Part shown: positions 46,117 to 55,785 of the stretch, one piece after another | Layout of the letters: each line of letters begins with the position of its first letter | Numbering within the stretch: the stretch's first letter is position 1 | Assembly: GCA_002747825.1 (NCBI GenBank) | Contig: PDQQ01000015.1 | Location: 46,961 to 110,960, forward strand | Length of the DNA: 64,000 bases | Source of the DNA: Deltaproteobacteria bacterium | Lineage (GTDB): Bacteria > Desulfobacterota > Desulfobulbia > Desulfobulbales > Desulfocapsaceae | Direction of reading: 5' to 3' | Translations under genes and position numbers: made by a program | The notes under the pieces: model-generated | Told to the model about the DNA's origin: nothing | The model's database searches: none | The model's input: the letters and a program-made list of their open reading frames with translations, nothing else

Positions 46117-47469
46117 TCAACGTCTTTCCGTATCTTCGACCAGGGCTGCCAGTGCATCGGCAATACGGCTGATCTGCCCGGCATCTTCTCCTTCGACCAT
46201 GATCCGCAGCAGCGGCTCGGTTCCTGAAGGCCGTACCAGGATGCGTCCCGCCGACCCCAGTTCCCGTTCAAAACCCTGACATGCCTCGGCAAAGCCTTTA
46301 ATGCTTGTGGGGACAACCCTGGTTTTTGTGGCAACGTTTTTTAAGACCTGCGGGAAGGTGGTCATCACCCTGGCCAGGGCGGAGAGACTTTTTTCTCGCT
46401 TTTTCATAATGGCCAGAAGCTGCAGGGCGGCAAGGATACCATCGCCGGTCGTTATATGGTCAAGAAAGACCAGATGACCGGACTGCTCGCCGCCAAAGCT
46501 GAAACCATTTTTGCGCATCTCTTCGACGACGTACCGGTCTCCGACATCGGTACGCACCAGATTGCCGCCCATGGCCCGCATGGCCCGCTCAAGACCCATA
46601 TTCGACATCACCGTTGCCACAAGGGTGTTCTTTTTCAGTCTGCCGGAATCGAGCAGTTCCCGGGCGCAGATGGCCATGATCTGGTCGCCGTCAACCACCC
46701 GTCCCTTCTCGTCGCAGACGATAAGTCTGTCACCATCGCCATCGAGCGCCAGACCGACATCAGCCCCGGCATCCTTTACGGCCTGACACATCTTTTCCGG
46801 GTACAGGGCACCGCAATCCAGGTTGATATTCTTACCGTCCGGGGCAACCCCTATGCTTGTCACCCTGGCCCCCAACTCCTCGAAGACACAGGGAGCCACC
46901 TTGTAGGTTGCACCATGGGCACAATCGACCACCACATGCAGGCCTTCGAGGGTGAGCGCCTTTGGGAAGGTATGTTTTAAAAAGACGATATAGCGCCCTC
47001 TGGCATCATCAATACGTTTTGCCTTGCCCACCTCTTCGGCAACCGGACTGAGAGCGGCCATTTGCTCGGAGAGGACCAGCTGTTCTATCTGCAGCTCAAC
47101 CTCATCGGCCAGTTTGAAACCATCGCCGGAGAACAACTTGATACCGTTATCCTGAAACGGGTTATGCGAGGCCGAGATAACCACCCCGGCATCGGCGCGC
47201 ATGGAGGTGGTTATAAAGGCAATACCCGGCGTTGGCAGAGGGCCGACCTGCATAACATCGACCCCCATTGAAGAGATACCGGCGGCAAGGGCATTTTCGA
47301 GCATATAGCCCGACAGGCGCGTATCCTTGCCGATAACGATTCTCTTTCGCCCTCTCTTCTCCTTGACGATACAGGCGATGGCACGCCCCACCTGCATGGC
47401 TATCTCCGTTGTCATCGGATAGACATTTGCCACACCACGAATACCGTCGGTGCCAAAGAGTTGTCTCAT
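46117..47469 (-). CDS. glmM: Phosphoglucosamine mutase
   Basis: GlmM converts glucosamine-6-P to glucosamine-1-P for UDP-GlcNAc, feeding peptidoglycan and LPS. The 450-residue protein starts '[17 protein letters not shown]', has the active serine in '[10 protein letters not shown]' (S101), the metal loop 'DGDGDRLIV', '[12 protein letters not shown]' and the phosphate-binding '[15 protein letters not shown]'. GAGGAGAGAGC precedes the ATG. It closes the cdaA-cdaR-glmM set, the standard arrangement linking c-di-AMP to cell-wall precursors; GlmM often binds CdaA and inhibits it. Confidence 0.96.
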   Translation of the reverse strand: MRQLFGTDGIRGVANVYPMTTEIAMQVGRAIACIVKEKRGRKRIVIGKDTRLSGYMLENALAAGISSMGVDVMQVGPLPTPGIAFITTSMRADAGVVISASHNPFQDNGIKLFSGDGFKLADEVELQIEQLVLSEQMAALSPVAEEVGKAKRIDDARGRYIVFLKHTFPKALTLEGLHVVVDCAHGATYKVAPCVFEELGARVTSIGVAPDGKNINLDCGALYPEKMCQAVKDAGADVGLALDGDGDRLIVCDEKGRVVDGDQIMAICARELLDSGRLKKNTLVATVMSNMGLERAMRAMGGNLVRTDVGDRYVVEEMRKNGFSFGGEQSGHLVFLDHITTGDGILAALQLLAIMKKREKSLSALARVMTTFPQVLKNVATKTRVVPTSIKGFAEACQGFERELGSAGRILVRPSGTEPLLRIMVEGEDAGQISRIADALAALVEDTERR

Positions 47470-47645
47470 TGCTCTCTCCTCACATCTACATCCACATGGG
47501 ATTGAAATCTCTCAATTGTCGTAGCCTCTCGTTGTAACTGCCCTCTAGATGAAGAGGCAGGGAAAAGACTATACGCCACCAAAAATCGTTATTTTTTTAA
47601 GGCTATGGCCGATGGACAGCGGTTGAAAAACCCGAACAATATCTT

Positions 47646-48776
47646 CTATCTCGAGATGTGTTCGCTCTGTTTCCCGGGGGCGGCAATGCGGGGAGGCGGG
47701 TTGTATTTATCCACCCTGGCCTTGTTCGGCAAAGAGTCCGGGGCTATCCGTACAGGGACAAGGGCGCCGCCATTTTTATCCACAGGTTCGGCATCCGTTT
47801 TATACACCGGAGCAGGATTCGGGCTCTCGACAAGGACCTGGGAAGGCAGAACAGACAAGACCTCTATCGGGTATTCAAGATCCTTTTGCGGAATGATCTC
47901 TACATCCCAGAGTTCTGAGTTTTCCCGCTCGACAGCAGTGACTGTGAACAGTTTTTTGATGCGCAGCTTCTTGCCGACCATTTTTTTCGGTATCTTCATG
48001 GCGACCTGTACGGTCGGTGGTGTTACCTTGCGCCGTTTTCCATCGACGACAACCTCCACTGCCATTTCCTTGACCGTTTTGGTCACCGTCTCAAGGGCGA
48101 TACTCAGATCAGCGGTAACCGAGGTCTCGCCAATAAGGGCAACAATATCCGGAGTCAGCTCCAACGGAACCTGCAGATGCGAAGACTGCTTTACGCCGTT
48201 GATGTCAATGGCCTTGGTTGACAGCTCGGAAAACTGCGACAGAACCGTCAGAGGCCCCGTGATAGAGATCACCTCGGGATCGGTCTGCAATGCCTTCAGG
48301 TAGTAACCATCCGCCACCTTGCCCACGGTACGGGCGACCACAGGGAACTGCCTCTGCACCAGTTTATCCAGCGACAGAATAATCGAAGAAGGTTTGACCC
48401 GCTGCACAGTTATGCCACGGGATACAGGGATATGGTCATTACCGTTCTCTATAACCATTGTCCCCGGCGTCGCATCGGAAAGATCGATTTGCCGGGTAAC
48501 GGCCCTTTGACTCATCTCCAGGATCAGCGAACGCGGCCCACTGACGGTAACCTCTATCTCTTTTTTGAACTGATTGGAGATAACAAGATCCCTCGGCAGG
48601 TTAATAATCTCAATCGGAACCATGATGTTTTTGTCGATCCTGTCTTCTCCACCGACAAAATACCAGAGACCAATCCCCAACAGCAGGGAGATACATTTGA
48701 GCATCCATTCGCTGGAAATAATGCTTGTCAATCGTCTCCTCTGCGCGAGAAAACCTTTAGAACCGAAAGGCTTCAT
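47646..48776 (-). CDS. cdaR: YbbR-domain protein CdaR
   Basis: CdaR is a membrane-anchored regulator of the diadenylate cyclase CdaA. The 376-residue protein has one N-terminal membrane helix ('WMLKCISLLLGIGLWYFVGG') and repeated YbbR domains with the typical 'VPIEIINLPRDLVIS', 'VTVSGPRSLI' and 'VISITGPLTVLSQ' segments. The start overlaps the cdaA stop by one base. The C-terminal tail is Pro-rich. It lies 176 bp upstream of glmM. Confidence 0.88.
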   Translation of the reverse strand: MKPFGSKGFLAQRRRLTSIISSEWMLKCISLLLGIGLWYFVGGEDRIDKNIMVPIEIINLPRDLVISNQFKKEIEVTVSGPRSLILEMSQRAVTRQIDLSDATPGTMVIENGNDHIPVSRGITVQRVKPSSIILSLDKLVQRQFPVVARTVGKVADGYYLKALQTDPEVISITGPLTVLSQFSELSTKAIDINGVKQSSHLQVPLELTPDIVALIGETSVTADLSIALETVTKTVKEMAVEVVVDGKRRKVTPPTVQVAMKIPKKMVGKKLRIKKLFTVTAVERENSELWDVEIIPQKDLEYPIEVLSVLPSQVLVESPNPAPVYKTDAEPVDKNGGALVPVRIAPDSLPNKARVDKYNPPPRIAAPGKQSEHISR

Positions 48777-49564
48777 TATTTTCGAATCCAGTTTCTCCAG
48801 GCGTCCTTATTGCCGCTCTGGTCTAAAAAAAGAGCCTTGAGCGTATTGGTCAAGGCAATCTCATCCTCAACCGTCGTCAAAGCACCATGCTGTACCACCG
48901 AAACCTCCTGCGTCTCTTCTGATACCACCAGTACTATGGCATCGGTTTCCTCGGCAAGGCCGATGGCAGCCCGATGCCGGGTCCCGTACTTCTTGTTGAT
49001 ATAGGGGTTTTGGGAAAGCGGGAGGATACATCCCGCATGCTCCACCCTGCCGTTACTCACAAGAACCGCGCCATCGTGCAGCGGTGAGACCGGCATAAAG
49101 ATCGAAATGAGAAGTTCTTTTGTCAGGCGGGCATCAAGACGAAAACCGATTTCCAGAAAATCACCGAGCCGGATATCCCGCTCAAGAACAACCAAGGCCC
49201 CTATTCTTCGTTTGGCAAGATAAAAAAGGGCGCTGACGATCTCGTCGAGTTCCCTGTCAACCACCTCGGTGGTTTTATGGAAGGGAGACCTGCCCACCTG
49301 GGTAAGGGCCCTTCTGATATCCTGTTGAAAGACAATGATAACAATCAGGAGGATCGAGCTGAGAAAGGTCTGCATAATCCAGGTCAGGGCCGCAAGATCG
49401 AGCGAAATCGCCATAAAGTAGATGGCGGTAAGCACCCCGATACCGGCGACCATCTGTACAGAACGGGTTCCGCGGATTATTGAGATAAGCTGATAGATAA
49501 TAAAACTTACCACCAGAATATCGACAAAATCCTGCCACCTGAAATATGAAAAATTGGTCAGCAT
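48776..49564 (-). CDS. cdaA: Diadenylate cyclase CdaA
   Basis: CdaA condenses two ATP into c-di-AMP at the membrane. From the ATG at 49564 it has 262 residues: three N-terminal membrane helices ('ILVVSFIIYQLISIIRG', 'MVAGIGVLTAIYFMAISL', 'FLSSILLIVIIVFQQDIRRAL' region), then the DAC domain with 'GALVVLERDI', the catalytic DGA in 'PLHDGAVLV' and the RHR in 'YGTRHRAAIGLAEETDAI'. Both signature motifs are intact. It begins the cdaA-cdaR-glmM set. Confidence 0.95.
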   Translation of the reverse strand: MLTNFSYFRWQDFVDILVVSFIIYQLISIIRGTRSVQMVAGIGVLTAIYFMAISLDLAALTWIMQTFLSSILLIVIIVFQQDIRRALTQVGRSPFHKTTEVVDRELDEIVSALFYLAKRRIGALVVLERDIRLGDFLEIGFRLDARLTKELLISIFMPVSPLHDGAVLVSNGRVEHAGCILPLSQNPYINKKYGTRHRAAIGLAEETDAIVLVVSEETQEVSVVQHGALTTVEDEIALTNTLKALFLDQSGNKDAWRNWIRK

Positions 49565-49966
49565 AGGGGAACCGATCAACAAAAAAGAGAGAAATCAATA
49601 CAACATCTGCAGGCCTGCTATAAAATAGAACAAATTTACCGTAAATGATAGTAATTTTCTAGTAATGTATTAAATTTTGTTGCCCGAAATATTTCGCCCG
49701 GGTTTTTTGCTTTGCGTTCCAGTCAGGCCTTCTGAACATTGCCAGTCGGCACCGGGTGACATCGAAACTGCCTTCGCGAGGATCGGAACCGGAGTAAAAT
49801 CATCCTGCATCTTGACCTTCATCCGAAAATCGAATATTGCAGAGCACAGGCGGCGGATCGGCACGTCTGCCAGGGTGCCAAATCAGCATTATCCTGATAT
49901 ATTGATTGTACCAGAACGCCGTTAACCTGTAATTATTGCCCGCTGTTTTCAACCTTTATACAGACT
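49565..49966. other. Divergent intergenic region between cdaA and the DUF748 gene
   Basis: About 400 bp that must hold promoters for both directions. There is a palindrome CGAAATATTTCG near 49684, then C/G-rich bases and a T-run; there is no upstream plus-strand gene to terminate, so I do not call a terminator. No coding frame is convincing. Confidence 0.45.
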
Positions 49967-52900
49967 ATGTCAGATCTTTACGGAAATATCCCCATTAACC
50001 CGGATTACCAGGAAGATGACCAGCAAATAGCCTCAGAACCTCCACAGCGCCGCCCCTCCCGAAAAACCGAGCGCAAAGGGCGTCCCAGGCGTTTGTGGCT
50101 CTGGCCTCTTGCCGGACTACTCTTGCTGGCTGTATACAGTGTAACCGGTTTTATTGGGGTCCCATACTATATCGAAAGACATCTGCCCGGCCGTTTTCTC
50201 AACCAGGACAAGGCCGAATTTGCTGCCGACACGATTCGTTTCAACCCATTCACCTACAGGCTGAATATTGCAAATGGTTCGATACGCGATGAGACCCACA
50301 GGCCGCTCGTTCGATTTGACCGGCTCCAACTGGACTTTGCGCCTGTTCCGTTTCTGCGAATGAACCTGATTTGCAAGGAGGTTCTCCTCTCCGGTCTCGC
50401 CCTATCCGTCGAGAGAAAAAAGGACCACTCGTACGACCTTGCAGAGCTTTTTCTGCCGATAAACGGAGAAGATGAGGGGCGCGCAATGCTGGTCTTCTCT
50501 GAGCTGCCCTTTCGCTTTTCTCTGAACAATATTTCCGTAACAGACAGCGCTATCGATTTCAGCGATGCATCCACGGGCAAACGACACCGGGTGGAAAACA
50601 TACAACTCAAGCTGCCAAGTCTGTCCAATATTGCCTATGCGGTCGAAAACTTTATCAAGCCACATTTTTCGGCGGTCATTAACGGCAGTCCCGTGCTTTT
50701 GACCGGTTCGGCCAGGCTCGATCCGGAATCAGGGCTGATTGCGTCCAGCCAGCTCTCCTGCAAACTCGACGATGTCGAGCTCTTGAACTATGCACAATAC
50801 CTGCCAATGGAGATGCCGTTTGACGTACAGCGGGGAAAAATGGACGCAGAGCTCAGCATCACCTTCCACGGGGAAGGGAGCAGGCAAGAGAAAACCGTCG
50901 TTGACTACAGCCTTGTGCTCAAGGATCTTGCCGGACGGTTTCCCCGGCAGAATCTGGCGGTAGAGGCTCCAGAGATCCATATTGATGGACACTACAGGCC
51001 GATTCAACGCCGGATAGAAATCCAGCAATGTACTGCCGATGCAGCCAAAATCGACTATAACGGCTCCTCTCTCACAGCAGACCTGCTCTCCATTCTGCCC
51101 CGGGCAAGGCAGGTCCCCGGGCAGCTATCGGCTCCTTTACAAAATCTGCATATCCTGATTCGTGCAGCGGATATCAGTGGCAGCCTGAAAATCGCCTCGA
51201 ACGCGGAGAAAGCAGCCAAACCGCATATTATCGAGCAACTCAAGGTTCAGTTGCGTAATTACGCGACAAATCCAAATGCAGCAGACCTGCCAGAGGCTCA
51301 GGAAACTGCCTCCTTGTCTGTTTCAGGCCAAGATCAACAGAAAAAAGGCCGCTTTACCTATACCGGACAGATTGACAGTAAGGCCTCTCTCAGCGGAGAG
51401 CTGGAGCTGCAGGAAATTGAGGCCAGCAAGGTAATGGCTCTGCTCTTTCCCGGCAGGAAGATCGAGAGCCAGGGCAAGGGCTGGTTGCGCAGTCATATCA
51501 CCATTACCCCCGGCAAAGACAGGAAGGCGGAATTTCGCTACGCAAACCTCAACCTTGCGCTGCAGAATCTTCAGCTCGAGGAGTCCGGCAGGCATTTTTT
51601 CAGCGCCAGGCGCTTTACTCTCAAGGGTGGCAACCTCAACTTAAAAAAACCTGACCTCGGTGAAATTACCATAGAAGGCGGGGATATTTACTGGAATAAC
51701 CAAAAACTTCCCGGACTCCTCAGCCAGCCTCAAGGCCTCGGCGCCTCTCTTCCTCATCTTGCTTTTCAAGGGCGCTTGCAGATACAGATGGCCTCCAAGG
51801 CACAACCGATACAGATCCAGGACTGCAGCCTGTCAATAACCAGACAAAAAGATGCAGAAAGTCCCGGACAGATAGCCATTCGTGGAAAGATCAAGAGCGG
51901 CGGAAAAATTGAGGCCAACGGTGATATTTCCAGCGCACCTTTCAAGCTCAGCCTCTCTTCCCGCTTTACCGCTCTGGGCGCGCAGGAAGCGGCCGCCTTT
52001 CTTCCCGGGACCACGTTTCTTGCCAAGAGTACAGGAAAGGTCTCCGGAAGCGGCAACGTGACCCTGCCCCGGTTTTCCTTTTCCGGCAACTTCACCCACG
52101 AGAACGGAGGTCTGCAAAGAGCCGGAGCCGCTCCGCTGCGTTGGCAAAAGCTCTCCTGCGAAAATCTGCATCTTCGTACAGATCCCTCCCATTTAGGCAT
52201 TGGCCGGATACAGATCGATCAGCTGCAAACAGAGGTTTCAATAGAAAAAAACACCGTTCCTCTTTCCAAGGCACTCATTGAAGCGATCCGGCAGCATCTC
52301 TTCCACATCTCTATAGGGCCGCAAAAAAAGGATCGAAAAAACGCTCTCTCTCCTCTAGATCTGCAAGAGATCGAGATCAATGACGCAACTGTTACCATGA
52401 ACGATCAAAGGATGTCTCCGCCCTGGACTGGCTTGGCAACAAAGGTCGAGGGGGCGATCAAGGACATCCACACAACCAGATCGTCCCAGAGCAGCTCTTT
52501 TGCTTTCAGCGGCTTACTGGATGGCGCAGATTTTACCTGGAAAGGCTCTTTCCTGCCAACGGAACAAGGGCAAAAAGAGTCTTCGCTTCTGACCCTTCAA
52601 GGATATCCTCTGCGCAATATTCGCACGCAGCTTGCCGCAGATCTCAGCGGCCTGCAGGTGGATTCGGCCTCTGTTGATCTGGATCTTGATTCACGCTTTG
52701 CAGGAGAGAAGAACCAGCTGCTCGTGCGCGGTGTTTTCACAGGTCTGCAGACGGACAACATTCAACCGGAATTGGCTCTGGTCCTGGCAATGCTGAGCAG
52801 AGAGGACGGCACTTACCTCATAGAGAGACAAGAGGAGTCAGATCTTGCCCTTACCCAGAACAGAACCGTGCTGCAGGATGTTACGCAGGCCCTGAAGACC

Positions 52901-53500
52901 ATGGAGCTGAAGGCCGGTCTCTCACCACTGTTTCTTGTTACCAAAGATTACGCGGATCTGATTGACAAAGAATATGTGGATTTCACCCCGGGTGAATTCA
53001 CCCCTACCGCCGATGGCCATAAAACAATGCTCCGCTATCAAGCCCTGTTATCTGACTACCCAAGGATTGGCCTTGAGCTTTCAGCGGGTATTGACCGGAA
53101 CTCGGATATGGCAAGTATGCAGCTTCAGCTTGAACAGTATGAAAAAAAGCGCGTTGAGCTGGAAAACGAAAAGCGCTTTGCGGCCTGGAAGGCTCGGAAA
53201 GAACAGTACCAACGGCAAGTTGCAGAAAAAGCGGCGCAGGCACAAGGCGGCGGAGCTATCTCGGAGACAGATATTCCAGAAGATCTGCTGACCAGTTTTA
53301 CCCCAATACAACCGGAGCCTATGGTGGTAAGTGATGCGATGTTGCTTGAACTCGCCGGCAAACGCCTTGAGCTGGTCAAAGAACGTCTTGGCGCCGGTTT
53401 TTCGCAGGATCCCCCCAGAATAAGGATCGTTCCGCCACAAAACACAGCTTCTGCCCAGGGGCCGTCTCCGGGGGTAAAAATTACCATCAGGCCTCTGTAG
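49967..53500 (+). CDS. Large DUF748 / AsmA-like envelope protein
   Basis: A 1177-residue protein with a charged cytoplasmic N-terminus, one membrane helix ('LWLWPLAGLLLLAVYSVTG') near residue 45-65, and then a long periplasmic region of repeating beta segments. The 'IRFNPFTYRLNIANGSIRDE' and 'LAELFLPI' stretches near the start, and 'LDSRFAGEKNQLLVRGVFTG', are typical of DUF748 proteins, relatives of AsmA/TamB/YhdP, which bridge the periplasm and are linked to lipid transport or envelope stability. Function here is unknown. It is followed 23 bp later by a PGPGW-family membrane protein. Confidence 0.85.
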   Translation: MSDLYGNIPINPDYQEDDQQIASEPPQRRPSRKTERKGRPRRLWLWPLAGLLLLAVYSVTGFIGVPYYIERHLPGRFLNQDKAEFAADTIRFNPFTYRLNIANGSIRDETHRPLVRFDRLQLDFAPVPFLRMNLICKEVLLSGLALSVERKKDHSYDLAELFLPINGEDEGRAMLVFSELPFRFSLNNISVTDSAIDFSDASTGKRHRVENIQLKLPSLSNIAYAVENFIKPHFSAVINGSPVLLTGSARLDPESGLIASSQLSCKLDDVELLNYAQYLPMEMPFDVQRGKMDAELSITFHGEGSRQEKTVVDYSLVLKDLAGRFPRQNLAVEAPEIHIDGHYRPIQRRIEIQQCTADAAKIDYNGSSLTADLLSILPRARQVPGQLSAPLQNLHILIRAADISGSLKIASNAEKAAKPHIIEQLKVQLRNYATNPNAADLPEAQETASLSVSGQDQQKKGRFTYTGQIDSKASLSGELELQEIEASKVMALLFPGRKIESQGKGWLRSHITITPGKDRKAEFRYANLNLALQNLQLEESGRHFFSARRFTLKGGNLNLKKPDLGEITIEGGDIYWNNQKLPGLLSQPQGLGASLPHLAFQGRLQIQMASKAQPIQIQDCSLSITRQKDAESPGQIAIRGKIKSGGKIEANGDISSAPFKLSLSSRFTALGAQEAAAFLPGTTFLAKSTGKVSGSGNVTLPRFSFSGNFTHENGGLQRAGAAPLRWQKLSCENLHLRTDPSHLGIGRIQIDQLQTEVSIEKNTVPLSKALIEAIRQHLFHISIGPQKKDRKNALSPLDLQEIEINDATVTMNDQRMSPPWTGLATKVEGAIKDIHTTRSSQSSSFAFSGLLDGADFTWKGSFLPTEQGQKESSLLTLQGYPLRNIRTQLAADLSGLQVDSASVDLDLDSRFAGEKNQLLVRGVFTGLQTDNIQPELALVLAMLSREDGTYLIERQEESDLALTQNRTVLQDVTQALKTMELKAGLSPLFLVTKDYADLIDKEYVDFTPGEFTPTADGHKTMLRYQALLSDYPRIGLELSAGIDRNSDMASMQLQLEQYEKKRVELENEKRFAAWKARKEQYQRQVAEKAAQAQGGGAISETDIPEDLLTSFTPIQPEPMVVSDAMLLELAGKRLELVKERLGAGFSQDPPRIRIVPPQNTASAQGPSPGVKITIRPL

Positions 53501-53523
53501 GCACACATCTGCCAGAATCGATT

Positions 53524-53967
53524 ATGCCATCAAATCCAGACGTAACAGGCCGGACTCTTTTTGAGTTTTCAGAACCCCTGCTGATACTCGGCGGCTGGCT
53601 GGCGGCCGCTTCAGTTTTGACCTTTGTTCTTTCGCTTCTTTTGCTGCCTGTACTGGTTAAAAATATTCCAACAGACTATTTTCTTCGCTTTGGCAGCGGG
53701 GGAAACAAAAACAGGACACCGTATCAGCTGCTTCTTTTTCTGATCAAAAATCTGTTCGGTCTGATTCTGCTCGCTGCCGGCATCCTTATGCTCTTTCTCC
53801 CCGGACAGGGCCTTATCACGATCTTTCTCGCCCTTCTTCTCCTCGATTACCCGGGGAAAAAACGGCTTGTCTTTCTTTTGTCGCAGAAACCACAGGTGCA
53901 AAAGCCAATCAACTGGCTGCGTAAAAAAGTGCAGGCAGAGCCTCTCAGATGGCCGCCGGCCGACTGA
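53524..53967 (+). CDS. PGPGW-family transmembrane protein
   Basis: The 147-residue protein has two long hydrophobic stretches, 'LLILGGWLAAASVLTFVLSL' at about residue 20 and 'NLFGLILLAAGILMLFLPGQ' at about 75, and the family motif region 'LPGQGLITIFLALLLLDYPG'. It is a small inner-membrane protein with no known function. It follows the DUF748 gene by 23 bp and probably shares its transcript. Confidence 0.75.
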   Translation: MPSNPDVTGRTLFEFSEPLLILGGWLAAASVLTFVLSLLLLPVLVKNIPTDYFLRFGSGGNKNRTPYQLLLFLIKNLFGLILLAAGILMLFLPGQGLITIFLALLLLDYPGKKRLVFLLSQKPQVQKPINWLRKKVQAEPLRWPPAD

Positions 53968-54004
53968 ATTTATATCTCAGAAACAGATTAGCAAAAAGAG
54001 TTTT

Positions 54005-55552
54005 TTAACGACCAACATCCGGATTTCTTGCCACAAGCCAGGCAAGAAGCGCCACCGGAACCCCCAGTGCTGCGGTGAGCAGGAAAAAGCTCTGGTAACC
54101 GATGGCCGAGACAATCGTTCCCGCATATCCACCGGCAACTTTAGGAAACAGGGTCATCAGAGAACTGAACATCGCATATTGCGTCGCCGTATAAGAGATA
54201 CTTGTCAGGCTGGAGAGAAAGGCGACAAAGGCGGTGGTGGCTATTCCGGCGGCCAGATTATCGGCGCCGATCACCAGGGTCAAAACCAGCAGATTATCTC
54301 CAGTGTGTGCCAGCAGCATAAACAGCAGGTTTGTACCGGCGGCAAGGACTGCGCCAAGACATAAAATCCAGCGTACAGAAAAGCGGACAGCGAGAAAACC
54401 ACCAACAAATCCACCGAAAAGGGTCATCCCCAACCCAAAGGTTTTGCTGATTCCAGCGATGGCGTTTTTGCTGAAACCGGTATCCAGGTAAAAGATATTG
54501 GCAACAACACCAAGCACGATATCGGAGAGTCTGTAAAAGGCAATAAGCAAAAGAAGAATCACGGCTGTCTTTATGCTGTAACGCTGAAAAAAATCGAGAA
54601 CCGGAGCCACGTAGGCATCCCGGGCCATATCTCTGTTGACGAGCCCAGCCAAGACCGCGATATAACCAGCGACTATTGCGACAAACAGCGAAAAAGCAAA
54701 GCGAAAGGACTCGATCAAAAAGGCAACAAGGAGTCCAGCAGAGGAGACGTCACTGTCCAGCCCGGCAAGCAGTCGGCCAAAGCCAATAAAGGCAAGGATA
54801 AAAGCAGAGATAGCAAGGACAAACAGACAGAGAATCCGACAGTAGTCGGCAAGACGCCACCGATGCCTGCGCACCGTTTCGCTGGTATCCGGCTCATCGA
54901 TACGCAGGCTGAACAGGATAATACAAAGCATGGTCCCCGCCATCACCAGATAGGTGTCTCTCCAGGCGGTATAACTGTAGGCATCGACACTTGAACCCAA
55001 ATAGCGAGCAAGTACCAGTGTGCCAGCCCCGGCAACGAGAAGACCAATTCGATAGCCGGCGATATACATCGCAGAGAGAAGGGCCTGATACCTCTCTTCC
55101 GCACATTCTATGCGGTAGGCGTCGATAACGATATCCTGGGTTGCCGCCGAAAAGCCAAGGGCCACCGCGCCGAGGGCCATCAGGTTCAAAGAGGTTAAAA
55201 CGGACGGATCGAGCGAAGCCATAAAGACCAGAGAACAGATAATCGCGGACTGGGCAAAAAACAGCCAGCTTCTCCTCCGGCCTAAAAGCCTGGTCAGCAA
55301 TGGTAAAGGAAGAAGATCCACCAATGGCGCCCAAAAAAATTTAAAAGAGTAGCCAAGAGCCGCCCAGCTAAAAAAGGTGACCGCCGATCTGGCCACCCCT
55401 GCCTCACGAAGCCAGACCGAAAGTGTCGAAAAGATCAGAAAATACGGCAGCCCTGCAGAAAAGCCAAGAAAGAGCAATGAAACAGCCCGGGGATGGAAAT
55501 ACCTGCCCAGGATTCCTGCATCATACCCAGCTCTCCTCTTGAAAAGGCCCAT
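54005..55552 (-). CDS. AmpG-like MFS permease (muropeptide importer family)
   Basis: A 515-residue major facilitator with about 12-14 helices. The AmpG family signs are 'LLFLGFSAGLPYFLIFSTL', 'WLREAGV', 'YSFKFFWAPLVDLLPLPLL', 'GRRRSWL' and 'FSAATQDIVIDAYRIE'. AmpG imports anhydromuropeptides from the periplasm for recycling. Together with mpl 2.3 kb away this points to murein recycling. GGGGGAAAAG precedes the ATG. It converges with the PGPGW gene. Confidence 0.85.
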   Translation of the reverse strand: MGLFKRRAGYDAGILGRYFHPRAVSLLFLGFSAGLPYFLIFSTLSVWLREAGVARSAVTFFSWAALGYSFKFFWAPLVDLLPLPLLTRLLGRRRSWLFFAQSAIICSLVFMASLDPSVLTSLNLMALGAVALGFSAATQDIVIDAYRIECAEERYQALLSAMYIAGYRIGLLVAGAGTLVLARYLGSSVDAYSYTAWRDTYLVMAGTMLCIILFSLRIDEPDTSETVRRHRWRLADYCRILCLFVLAISAFILAFIGFGRLLAGLDSDVSSAGLLVAFLIESFRFAFSLFVAIVAGYIAVLAGLVNRDMARDAYVAPVLDFFQRYSIKTAVILLLLIAFYRLSDIVLGVVANIFYLDTGFSKNAIAGISKTFGLGMTLFGGFVGGFLAVRFSVRWILCLGAVLAAGTNLLFMLLAHTGDNLLVLTLVIGADNLAAGIATTAFVAFLSSLTSISYTATQYAMFSSLMTLFPKVAGGYAGTIVSAIGYQSFFLLTAALGVPVALLAWLVARNPDVGR

Positions 55553-55785
55553 TCTTGTCTTTTCCCCCTAATAGGATTATTATAATTAGTTTGGCGCCTT
55601 AAAAAGGCAAGGCGAGCGATCTGCAAACGCCGCTCTAACCGGCATTTCTCCTCGACAATGAGACACAAAACGACAGCGTTTGACGGCTACACTGATCAGA
55701 AATCCGGGCTACAGGCTGCTACAATATGTAAGCTACACTATGTACTAGAGAAACCTCCAACTGTCCATAACCAGTTCACAAGAGC

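Noticed and set aside
45817..46227. 136-codon plus-strand frame upstream of pilA
   Set aside because: It overlaps the end of glmM antisense and its content looks like translated A/T tract and noncoding sequence.
49684..49715. Palindrome plus T-run considered as a terminator
   Set aside because: No plus-strand gene ends upstream, and the stem does not line up with the T-run.
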